Below, piece after piece: positions 35,286 to 42,643 of a stretch of DNA of 64,000 bases. The notes under the pieces are model-generated. The model saw nothing but the letters and a program-made list of their open reading frames with translations. It searched no databases and was not told where the DNA came from. The DNA is taken from contig JACRJM010000004.1 in NCBI GenBank assembly GCA_016219965.1, forward strand, positions 434,001 through 498,000, in the 5' to 3' direction. Origin of the DNA: Candidatus Schekmanbacteria bacterium (GTDB lineage Bacteria > Schekmanbacteria > GWA2-38-11 > J061). Positions within the stretch are counted from its first letter, which is position 1. Each line of letters opens with the position of its first letter. A program made the translations under genes and the position numbers.

Positions 35286-37154
35286 ATGAGACTGTCGCTG
35301 AAAACTCGAAGTTATCTTATATTCTTTCCTCTGGTTATACTAATAGCTATCCTCCTTCTGTTTGCTGTTTCCTTTTACAGAAGCATTGGAGGCGAAGTCA
35401 GAGAATTTCACCAGTCAGCAGAGGAACTTATACATGCCGAAAGATGCGCAGTTATTTTTGAACTCTACATCTCAGAATATTCTCATTTTATATTAACAGG
35501 TAATCAAGAACACAGACAGGAGATGGAACAACTGCGAAGTGAAGCTGGAAGAATAATGAATTTATGGAAACAACGAATCGATACTCACAGAAAAGAAGAG
35601 GATTATGATTATTTCAACAATCCATATATGCCGCTAGATGATATTGAAAAAATGTACTCTTCCGTTGAACAGGCAGGGGATAAATCCATTGCACTCTTTG
35701 AACAGGCAAAAAAGGATGATGCTATAAAAGCCTTCTACATGGAAACAGCACCCATTTATGATGTTCTTTCTTCTAAAATGAAGATGCTCGTTTCTGTGCG
35801 CGAAACAGTCTCTCTTGAACGGCTAATGAATCTTGAAACCCTTGCAGGTAACTATGGCATACTCCTTTCACCTGCTTTGCGGCTGGAAATAAAAAATATG
35901 TATCCTGATTTATTGATGACCATACTCGCAGAAAGATTTCAGCGTGAGGTCAACGGAGAGGTAAAGAGTCTTTTTGATTTTATTGCCACTGGATCAACTG
36001 AAGATAAACTTGAGCTTAATGAATTTTCCGGGAGGTGCAGCTCGATTATTGCAAGATGGAAGAAAATTGCAGATGATTTGAAAGATAAAAATGAGGTACT
36101 TTGCCGCCGGCAGGTCGAGCTTCTTTCAGAACTTAATGAAGAGTACGGCATTTTAACAGAGAGGAAAGTGATAGTACTCTCCCTTGCCAGGGAAGGAAAA
36201 ACCGGTGAAGCGCTGGAGTATCTCAAAAACAATATAGAACCTCTTTCCTCTGCCTTCTCTAAGAAAATGGATATTCATATTACAAATGAGGAAAAGGAGA
36301 TTGAGGGTGAAATCATCAGCATGAGCAGCAGTATCAGCAGAATAGAAACAGGGATAGGTGTTTTAGTAGTTATCATAATAACAATAGTTATTTCTGTCTT
36401 TATTTTTTTAGTGAAACAGATTATCGGGCCGGTATTAAAACTTAAGGAAGCGGCAATATTAATGGGAAAAGGGAATCTTTCATCCCGCGTGAATATTGAA
36501 AGAAATGATGAGATCGGAGAACTGGCGGATGCATTTAACCAGATGGCTGCATCTATTTCTGAAAAAACTGTTTCAAAGGAATATGTTGAGAATATAATCA
36601 GCTCTATGGCTGAAAGCCTTGTTGTAATATCAACTACCGGATTCATTACAAATGCCAATCCGGCACTATACAGAATGCTTGGATATGAGGAAGGTGAACT
36701 TATAGGGAAAAAACTCAGCACAATTTTTCCTGTAAAACTGCCTTTTAACGGAACTGAGACAAAAGATGATGACACATACTGGATTATCCAGAACAAGGAA
36801 ACTGAGTACCGTACTAAAGAAGGGAATAGTATACCTGTTTCATTTTCCGCTTCCATAATGCGCGATGATGACGGAAAAGCTCTTGCTATAATCTGCGTGG
36901 CGCAGGATATTACAAAGCAGAAAAAAGAAACTCAAGTTCGCGAGAAACTGATAACAGACCTGCAGGGTGCCATTGCAAACATTAAAACACTTAGCGGGCT
37001 GATTCCAATCTGCGCTTCCTGCAAGAAGATTCGCGATGACAGTGGATACTGGAACATGGTTGAATCATATATCTCAGAACATAGCGAGGCTGAATTTACT
37101 CACAGCATCTGTCCTGAATGCGCTGAAAAGCTTTACGGCTACGTTAAAAAATAA
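35286..37154 (+). CDS. HAMP-PAS sensor protein with C-terminal four-cysteine module
   Basis: A 622-residue membrane sensor without a kinase, cyclase or methyl-accepting domain. TM1 is at about 8-30. A long periplasmic helical region (31-350) follows, then TM2 (about 352-375), HAMP (376-430, ending DEIGELADAFNQM) and PAS (435-550). The C-terminus is IPICASCKKIRDDSGYW...SICPECAEKLY, with Cys576, Cys579, Cys609 and Cys612. This tail is known to me as a recurrent C-terminal segment on receiver and PAS proteins of environmental bacteria. The CxxC/CxxC pattern suggests a zinc or iron-sulfur knuckle, but its function is not established. How the protein signals is unclear. Confidence 0.85.
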   Translation: MRLSLKTRSYLIFFPLVILIAILLLFAVSFYRSIGGEVREFHQSAEELIHAERCAVIFELYISEYSHFILTGNQEHRQEMEQLRSEAGRIMNLWKQRIDTHRKEEDYDYFNNPYMPLDDIEKMYSSVEQAGDKSIALFEQAKKDDAIKAFYMETAPIYDVLSSKMKMLVSVRETVSLERLMNLETLAGNYGILLSPALRLEIKNMYPDLLMTILAERFQREVNGEVKSLFDFIATGSTEDKLELNEFSGRCSSIIARWKKIADDLKDKNEVLCRRQVELLSELNEEYGILTERKVIVLSLAREGKTGEALEYLKNNIEPLSSAFSKKMDIHITNEEKEIEGEIISMSSSISRIETGIGVLVVIIITIVISVFIFLVKQIIGPVLKLKEAAILMGKGNLSSRVNIERNDEIGELADAFNQMAASISEKTVSKEYVENIISSMAESLVVISTTGFITNANPALYRMLGYEEGELIGKKLSTIFPVKLPFNGTETKDDDTYWIIQNKETEYRTKEGNSIPVSFSASIMRDDDGKALAIICVAQDITKQKKETQVREKLITDLQGAIANIKTLSGLIPICASCKKIRDDSGYWNMVESYISEHSEAEFTHSICPECAEKLYGYVKK

Positions 37155-37164
37155 AAAAAAGGTT

Positions 37165-37180
37165 TATGACTTAGGTCATA
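37165..37180 (+). promoter_or_regulatory. FNR/HcpR-type palindrome upstream of hcp
   Basis: TATGAC-TTAG-GTCATA, perfect arms. With the -10 TATATT at 37202-37207, the predicted start is near 37214, placing the palindrome centre at about -41.5. That is the class II activator position of CRP/FNR proteins. It resembles the HcpR sites of sulfate reducers in its GAC..GTC core. Confidence 0.55.
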
Positions 37181-37267
37181 CCGGACTTTATCTCTTAATT
37201 ATATATTCAACCACAGTGGCGGATAAACGCTGAATAAAAAACCATACTCTTAAAGAGGAGAAATATT

Positions 37268-38554
37268 ATGTTCTGTAACCAGTGCGAACAAGCGGCAAAA
37301 GGGACAGGTTGCACTGTCGCCGGTGTGTGCGGGAAAGATCCCGATATTCAATCATTGCAGGAAACTCTTATTTTCGGTTTGAAAGGTATTGCGGCATATG
37401 CATGGCACGCAAAGAAACTTGGGAAGACTGACCCTGAGGTGGATGCATTCATGCACGAAGCCTTATTCACAACCCTCACTAATGTGAACTTCGACCTTGA
37501 AGACCATCTCAATATGGTACTCAAATGCGGGCAGATGAACCTGAAAACTATGGAGATGCTTGATAAAGCCCACTGCGAGCGTTTTGGCAATCCGACTCCG
37601 GTTGAAGTTGATACAGGTACAAAAGCTGGACGCGGAATACTTGTCACCGGTCATGATCTGCTTGATATCCAGGAGCTGTTAAAGCAGACAGAAGGGAAGG
37701 GAATCAATATATACACTCACACAGAGATGCTTCCGGCTCACGCTTATCCTGAGATCCGCAAGTACAAACATCTTGTCGGCAACTACGGCGGAGCATGGCA
37801 GGACCAGCTTAAAGAATTCGACGCTTTTCCGGGTACGATACTTGCAACAACCAACTGTATCCAGGTTCCAAAAGAATCTTACAAAGACAGATTTTTCACA
37901 ATGGGAGTTACATCCGCATCAAAAGAAGGCCATATTCAGGGGCATGATTTCTCAAAATTAATTGAAAGAACTCTGAAGACACAGCCTCTCGCTGAAGCGC
38001 CGGGCAAAAAGATAATGACAGGTTTCCATCACACTGCGATCCTCGGCATTGCGGACAAGGTAATCGGAGCTGTTAAGGCAGGGAAGATTAAGCATTTCTT
38101 CCTGATCGGAGGATGCGACGGTGCAAAACCTGGAAGAAATTATTACACGAAATTTGCGGAACAGGTTCCCAAGGACTGCGTGATACTTACGCTTGCCTGC
38201 GGGAAATACCGTTTCAACAAACAGGATTTTGGGACAATAGACGGGATACCGAGGCTTCTCGATATCGGACAATGCAACAACGCGTACAGCGCGATTCAGG
38301 TTGCCGTGGCACTTGCCGGCGCTTTCAACTGCGGTGTCAACGACCTTCCTCTGTCACTGATACTGTCATGGTATGAGCAGAAGGCTGTTGCAATTCTTCT
38401 TACACTCCTTTCACTTAACATCAAGGGTATGAGACTCGGACCTACGCCTCCTGCATTCCTGACGCCTAACGTAGTTAAGGTTCTTCAGGACAAATTTGAC
38501 TTAAAGCTTATTACGACTCCGGAGGAAGATTTAAAGGCAATACTCAAAAAGTAA
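37268..38554 (+). CDS. hcp: hybrid cluster protein (hydroxylamine reductase type), short form
   Basis: Hcp/prismane protein, involved in NO, hydroxylamine and nitrosative-stress chemistry. The N-terminal cysteines Cys3, Cys6, Cys15 and Cys21 (CNQCEQAAKGTGCTVAGVC) bind the proximal cluster. The hybrid-cluster ligands are represented in TGHDLLDI, MLPAHAYPE, TTNCIQ, HFFLIGGCDGAKPG, TLACGKYRFN and LSWYEQKAVAI. At 428 residues it lacks roughly 110 residues that follow the Cys motif in class I enzymes, which matches the class III type of archaea and thermophiles. An AGAGGAG site precedes the ATG. It is a monocistronic unit ended by a strong terminator. Confidence 0.95.
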   Translation: MFCNQCEQAAKGTGCTVAGVCGKDPDIQSLQETLIFGLKGIAAYAWHAKKLGKTDPEVDAFMHEALFTTLTNVNFDLEDHLNMVLKCGQMNLKTMEMLDKAHCERFGNPTPVEVDTGTKAGRGILVTGHDLLDIQELLKQTEGKGINIYTHTEMLPAHAYPEIRKYKHLVGNYGGAWQDQLKEFDAFPGTILATTNCIQVPKESYKDRFFTMGVTSASKEGHIQGHDFSKLIERTLKTQPLAEAPGKKIMTGFHHTAILGIADKVIGAVKAGKIKHFFLIGGCDGAKPGRNYYTKFAEQVPKDCVILTLACGKYRFNKQDFGTIDGIPRLLDIGQCNNAYSAIQVAVALAGAFNCGVNDLPLSLILSWYEQKAVAILLTLLSLNIKGMRLGPTPPAFLTPNVVKVLQDKFDLKLITTPEEDLKAILKK

Positions 38555-38617
38555 AAAATATGGGGACCCCCGGCCCTCATTTGTACCCAAAAAAGGGAGT
38601 ATCTGAGGGTGAACATG

Positions 38618-38654
38618 CCGGCGTCGTGAATATATAACGACGCCGGTTTTTTTT
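38618..38654 (+). terminator. hcp terminator
   Basis: CCGGCGTCGT - 9 bases - ACGACGCCGG followed by eight T. Confidence 0.93.
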
Positions 38655-38668
38655 GTTTTTTCTTTACC

Positions 38669-38698
38669 TTGACAGTTCTTTTAATAACCATCTAAAAT
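38669..38698 (+). promoter_or_regulatory. promoter of ftsB and the peptide-transporter genes
   Basis: TTGACA - 18 bases - TAAAAT, 30 bases before the ftsB start. Confidence 0.6.
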
Positions 38699-38727
38699 AA
38701 ACAAATAATTTTATATGAACTTATAAA

Positions 38728-39054
38728 GTGGCCCGTAAAGTAAAAAAACTAAGAAGTGCTGTAAGGCGCGCACAATCACGCGTGGTAGTATGTGTGCTGC
38801 TTGCGTATGTTGTAATAATAGCCGTCCTCTTTTTTGCAGGTGACAACGGTTATCTCAAAATCAAAGAATTGGAAACAAAACGGGTTGAGCTTCAGTCAAA
38901 GATAGATCAGCTCAGAAATGAAAATACCATTCTTGCGAAGAAAATTGACAATGCAAAAAAGGATCCGTTCTGGACTGAAAAAGTAGTAAGAGAGGAACTT
39001 GATTTGGTAAAAGACGGCGAGATAGTCATTAAAATGAAGAGTACAGGGAAATGA
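38728..39054 (+). CDS. ftsB: FtsB/DivIC-like septum formation initiator
   Basis: A 108-residue bitopic protein of the FtsB/DivIC family, part of the FtsQLB-type divisome complex. It has a basic N-terminus, one transmembrane helix (about 21-40), a coiled coil (KELETKRVELQSKIDQLRNE..) and the C-terminal DPFWTEKVVREELDLVKDGEIV, which contains the usual 'ARE.L.....GE' pattern. It begins with GTG. Its stop overlaps the next gene (ATGATGA), coupling it to a transporter that has no obvious division role. Confidence 0.85.
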   Translation: MARKVKKLRSAVRRAQSRVVVCVLLAYVVIIAVLFFAGDNGYLKIKELETKRVELQSKIDQLRNENTILAKKIDNAKKDPFWTEKVVREELDLVKDGEIVIKMKSTGK

Positions 39055-40700
39055 TGAAGCATAGACTTGTGGCCGCATTTGCGGTTTTGATTCTATTGAT
39101 AGGTTTTGGTGCCTGCCGTAAGGAAAACAAATCCGCACTTTCTCCATCACAGGAAGGAAAGGTCTATGAGCCTGCATATGGAGATACAATAATCGAAGGC
39201 TCAATAGGAGATGCCTCTACACTGCTTCCTCACATTGCCTCGGACAGCGCATCCCACGAGATTGCCGACCTGATATATAACGGACTTGTCAGATACAATA
39301 AGGACCTCATTATTGAAGGCGCACTTGCGGACTCATGGAAAGTTTCTGAAGACGGCCTTACTATCACATTCAATCTCAGAAAGAATGTCAAGTGGCATGA
39401 CGGAGTTCCTTTCACTTCAAAAGACGTGATGTTCACCTATAAGCTGATGATTGATCCGAAAACACCTACTGCCTACAGCGGTGATTTTCTCCGTGTCAAA
39501 AAAGCAGAAGCTCCGGATGACTATACCTTTAAAGTTACCTATGACAAACCATTTGCTCCTGCCCTTATAACCTGGTCAACGTGGATACTGCCGGCACACC
39601 TACTTGAAGGAAAAGATATAAGCAACGTTGAATTCGGACGTAATCCCGTAGGAACGGGACCATACAAATTTAAAGAATGGAAAACAGGCGAGAAGATAGT
39701 CATTGTTTCAAACAATGATTACTTTGAAGGAAGACCTTATATAAACCGTGTGATTTACAGGATAATCCCTGACAACCAGACAATGTTTCTGGAACTTCAG
39801 GCAGGAGGTGTTGATGAGATGGGATTAACACCGCTTCAGTATTCAAGGCAGACCGACTCCCCGGTGTTTAAAAATAACTTTCAAAAATTCCGTTATCCTT
39901 CTTTTGGATATACTTTTCTGGGTTTTAACCTGAAGGATGAAAAGTTCAAGGATAAGAAGGTAAGGCAGGCAATAAGTTATGCCGTGAATAAAAAAGAGAT
40001 AATAGACGGGGTAAATCTGAGCTTGGCAACTGAAGCTGTAGGTCCGTACCGCTCAGATATGTGGGCTAACAATCCAAATGTTAACAAATATCCATATAAT
40101 CCGCAAAAATCAAAATTACTGTTCGCTGAAGCCGGATGGAAGGATATTGACGGCGATGGTCTGCTTGAAAAGAATGGGGAAAAATTTGAATTTACAATCA
40201 TAACAAATCAGGGAAACTCAATGAGGGCCCGCACAGCAGAAATCATACAAAAAAATCTTAAGGATGTAGGAATCAATGTGAAGATAAGAATAGTGGAGTG
40301 GGCGGCATTCCTTAAAGATTTCATACACAAGAAGAATTTTGAGGCTATTATCCTCGGCTGGTCCATACCCATAGAGCCTGACCTTTACGATGTATGGCAT
40401 TCGAGCAAAACAGGACCTGATGAACTGAATTTTATTTCTTTCAGCAATCCTGAGGTTGATAAGCTCCTTGAAGCAGGAAGATCAACTTTCAATCTGGATG
40501 AAAGGAAAAAAGCTTACGGACGGATACAGGAAATCCTTGCCGATGAGCAGCCTTATGTTTTTTTATTCGTACCCGACTCTCTCCCTGCAATAAGTGCGCG
40601 GTTCAAGAATATTAAACCGGAACCAGCCGGTATCAATTATAATTTTATTAAATGGTTCGTCCCTAAAGAACTTCAGAAATTTACTGAAATGACTCCCTGA
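39051..40700 (+). CDS. oligopeptide/dipeptide-type solute-binding lipoprotein
   Basis: A 549-residue family 5 extracellular solute-binding protein (OppA/DppA). The signal peptide ends at a lipobox (LIGFGAC; Cys about residue 22). Family features are [73 protein letters not shown] and [17 protein letters not shown]. The substrate is probably a peptide, but nickel or heme cannot be excluded by eye. It overlaps ftsB and is followed by two permease genes. Confidence 0.92.
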   Translation: MMKHRLVAAFAVLILLIGFGACRKENKSALSPSQEGKVYEPAYGDTIIEGSIGDASTLLPHIASDSASHEIADLIYNGLVRYNKDLIIEGALADSWKVSEDGLTITFNLRKNVKWHDGVPFTSKDVMFTYKLMIDPKTPTAYSGDFLRVKKAEAPDDYTFKVTYDKPFAPALITWSTWILPAHLLEGKDISNVEFGRNPVGTGPYKFKEWKTGEKIVIVSNNDYFEGRPYINRVIYRIIPDNQTMFLELQAGGVDEMGLTPLQYSRQTDSPVFKNNFQKFRYPSFGYTFLGFNLKDEKFKDKKVRQAISYAVNKKEIIDGVNLSLATEAVGPYRSDMWANNPNVNKYPYNPQKSKLLFAEAGWKDIDGDGLLEKNGEKFEFTIITNQGNSMRARTAEIIQKNLKDVGINVKIRIVEWAAFLKDFIHKKNFEAIILGWSIPIEPDLYDVWHSSKTGPDELNFISFSNPEVDKLLEAGRSTFNLDERKKAYGRIQEILADEQPYVFLFVPDSLPAISARFKNIKPEPAGINYNFIKWFVPKELQKFTEMTP

Positions 40701-40719
40701 CTTATCCTCTCATCCACAA

Positions 40720-41691
40720 ATGGGAACATATCTAATAAAAAGATTTGGCGCCATGATTCCTTTGCTGTTCGGGATCACACTCATCTCTTTCATAGTGATT
40801 CATCTTGCTCCGGGAGAACCCACAGACCTTGCCACAGAGTTTAATCCCAAGGCCTCTGTACAGGCAAAGCAGCAGTTAAGGGAGCTATACGGACTTAACA
40901 AGCCGCTTCATCTGCAATACTTTGACTGGCTGCAACGGATAGTCAAATTTGATTTCGGAAGGTCATTCTCCCCTGACAGGAGGCTTGTCATTGACAAGAT
41001 AAACGAGAGGATATGGATAACGATAGGAATAAACACCATTTCTCTTTTTATAATTGTCCTCATAGCCATACCGCTGGGAGTCTTTTCCGCAACCTATCAG
41101 TATTCGCTGTTTGATAAAATCTCCACTGTAATCGTGTTTCTTGGTTTTGCAGTGCCTACATTCTGGCTGGCGCTCCTTCTGATGATTTTATTCGGGGTGA
41201 ATCTTGGGTGGCTTCCGATTTCCGGATTAAAATCGATTGATTACGATAACATGACTTTTATAGGAAAAATGCTGGACCTTGGCAGGCATATCGTCCTTCC
41301 TCTTTTTGTTTCAGTTTTTGGAGGGTTTGCAGGACTTTCAAGATATTCGCGTTCAAACATGCTCGAAGTCATAAGGCAGGATTACATCACAACAGCCCGT
41401 TCAAAAGGTCTTGAGGAAAGAACTGTCATCGGGAAACATGCTTTACGAAATGCACTTCTTCCTGTAATCACAATACTTGGTTTCTCACTTCCCGGATTGA
41501 TAGGAGGGAGCGTTATATTCGAGACGATATTTGCTATTCCCGGTATGGGACAGCTTTTTTATATGGCAGTTATGTCGAGGGATTACCCTGTGATAATGGG
41601 AGAGCTGGTGATCGGGGCATTCCTCACGCTTGTGGGGAATCTCATAGCTGATATAAGCTATGCATTGGCAGACCCGAGAATAAGGCTTTAA
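40720..41691 (+). CDS. DppB/OppB-type ABC permease
   Basis: A 323-residue inner-membrane permease with six helices. It has the typical start [22 protein letters not shown] and the EAA-loop region [26 protein letters not shown] that contacts the ATPase. It forms the channel with the next gene. No strong ribosome site is seen ahead of the ATG. Confidence 0.93.
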   Translation: MGTYLIKRFGAMIPLLFGITLISFIVIHLAPGEPTDLATEFNPKASVQAKQQLRELYGLNKPLHLQYFDWLQRIVKFDFGRSFSPDRRLVIDKINERIWITIGINTISLFIIVLIAIPLGVFSATYQYSLFDKISTVIVFLGFAVPTFWLALLLMILFGVNLGWLPISGLKSIDYDNMTFIGKMLDLGRHIVLPLFVSVFGGFAGLSRYSRSNMLEVIRQDYITTARSKGLEERTVIGKHALRNALLPVITILGFSLPGLIGGSVIFETIFAIPGMGQLFYMAVMSRDYPVIMGELVIGAFLTLVGNLIADISYALADPRIRL

Positions 41692-41695
41692 AAAA

Positions 41696-42544
41696 ATGGG
41701 CGGCGAGAGTTTCGGAAAAATATTCTGGCGTAACTTTACTAAGAACAGGCTTGCACTGCTTGGTGCAGGAGTTGTGATAGTCCTGTTTGTAGTTTCTATC
41801 TTTGCCTCCTATCTCTCATCCTATTCTCCTGATGATATTGATGTGACGCAGATATTGAATCCTCCGAGCAGGGCCCACATATTCGGTACAGACGAACTTG
41901 GAAGGGATGTTTTTACGAGAATCCTTTACGGCTCAAGGATATCACTTAAAGTCGGTTTTGTGGCTGTAGGCATTGCGACATTGATAGGCGTTATACTTGG
42001 AAGTATATCGGGATTCTACGGAAAATGGGTTGACTCGCTTGTGATGAGAGTTGTTGACATCATGCTCTGTTTTCCGTCTTTTTTCCTCATACTTGCAGTG
42101 ATATCAATCCTTGAACCGAGCATATACAACATAATGATAGTCATCGGAGTTACAGGGTGGATGGGTGTGGCAAGGCTTGTGAGGGCCGAGTTTTTGAGTC
42201 TCAAGGAAAGGGACTTTGTCGTGGCTGCAAGGGCGATTGGGGCAAGCAATCTTAAGGTCATGTTCAACCATGTCCTGCCAAATGCAATGGCTCCGGTGCT
42301 TGTGTCTGCGACGCTTGGAGTTGCTGCGGCAGTGCTGACAGAGTCTGCCTTAAGCTTCCTTGGCATCGGTGTACAACCTCCTACTCCAAGCTGGGGGAAC
42401 ATACTCACCGAAGGAAAAGATAATATCGAGATTGCCTGGTGGCTTTCACTGTTTCCGGGCTTTGCAATACTTATAACGGTTTTGTCGTACAATCTTCTTG
42501 GCGAGGGAATACGCGATTCGCTTGACCCGAGACTTAATATTTAA
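41696..42544 (+). CDS. DppC/OppC-type ABC permease
   Basis: A 282-residue second permease subunit. It has the N-terminal OppC anchor helix, the GTDELGRDVFTRILYGSRISL motif, and the EAA loop VVAARAIGASNLKVMFNHVLPN. It ends with GEGIRDSLDPRL, usual for this family. The ATP-binding subunits (DppD/DppF) that normally follow are absent; the next gene is an unrelated fusion enzyme. Confidence 0.94.
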   Translation: MGGESFGKIFWRNFTKNRLALLGAGVVIVLFVVSIFASYLSSYSPDDIDVTQILNPPSRAHIFGTDELGRDVFTRILYGSRISLKVGFVAVGIATLIGVILGSISGFYGKWVDSLVMRVVDIMLCFPSFFLILAVISILEPSIYNIMIVIGVTGWMGVARLVRAEFLSLKERDFVVAARAIGASNLKVMFNHVLPNAMAPVLVSATLGVAAAVLTESALSFLGIGVQPPTPSWGNILTEGKDNIEIAWWLSLFPGFAILITVLSYNLLGEGIRDSLDPRLNI

Positions 42545-42554
42545 TAGTGATTTG

Positions 42555-42617
42555 TGGCTTGGCAGTCCCCGCTCCGGCACTGAACAGCAGGTGCCTGCCG
42601 CAGGAGCAGCCAAGCCA
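42555..42617. repeat. 63-base palindrome with conserved loop, copy 2 (inverted)
   Basis: TGGCTTGGC and GCCAAGCCA form the ends. The inner 24 bases (GGCACTGAACAGCAGGTGCC and flanks) are the exact reverse complement of the loop at 17374-17397, while the stem arms have diverged. Confidence 0.82.
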
Positions 42618-42643
42618 GTAAAATAGAGAATAGCAAAGGATAT

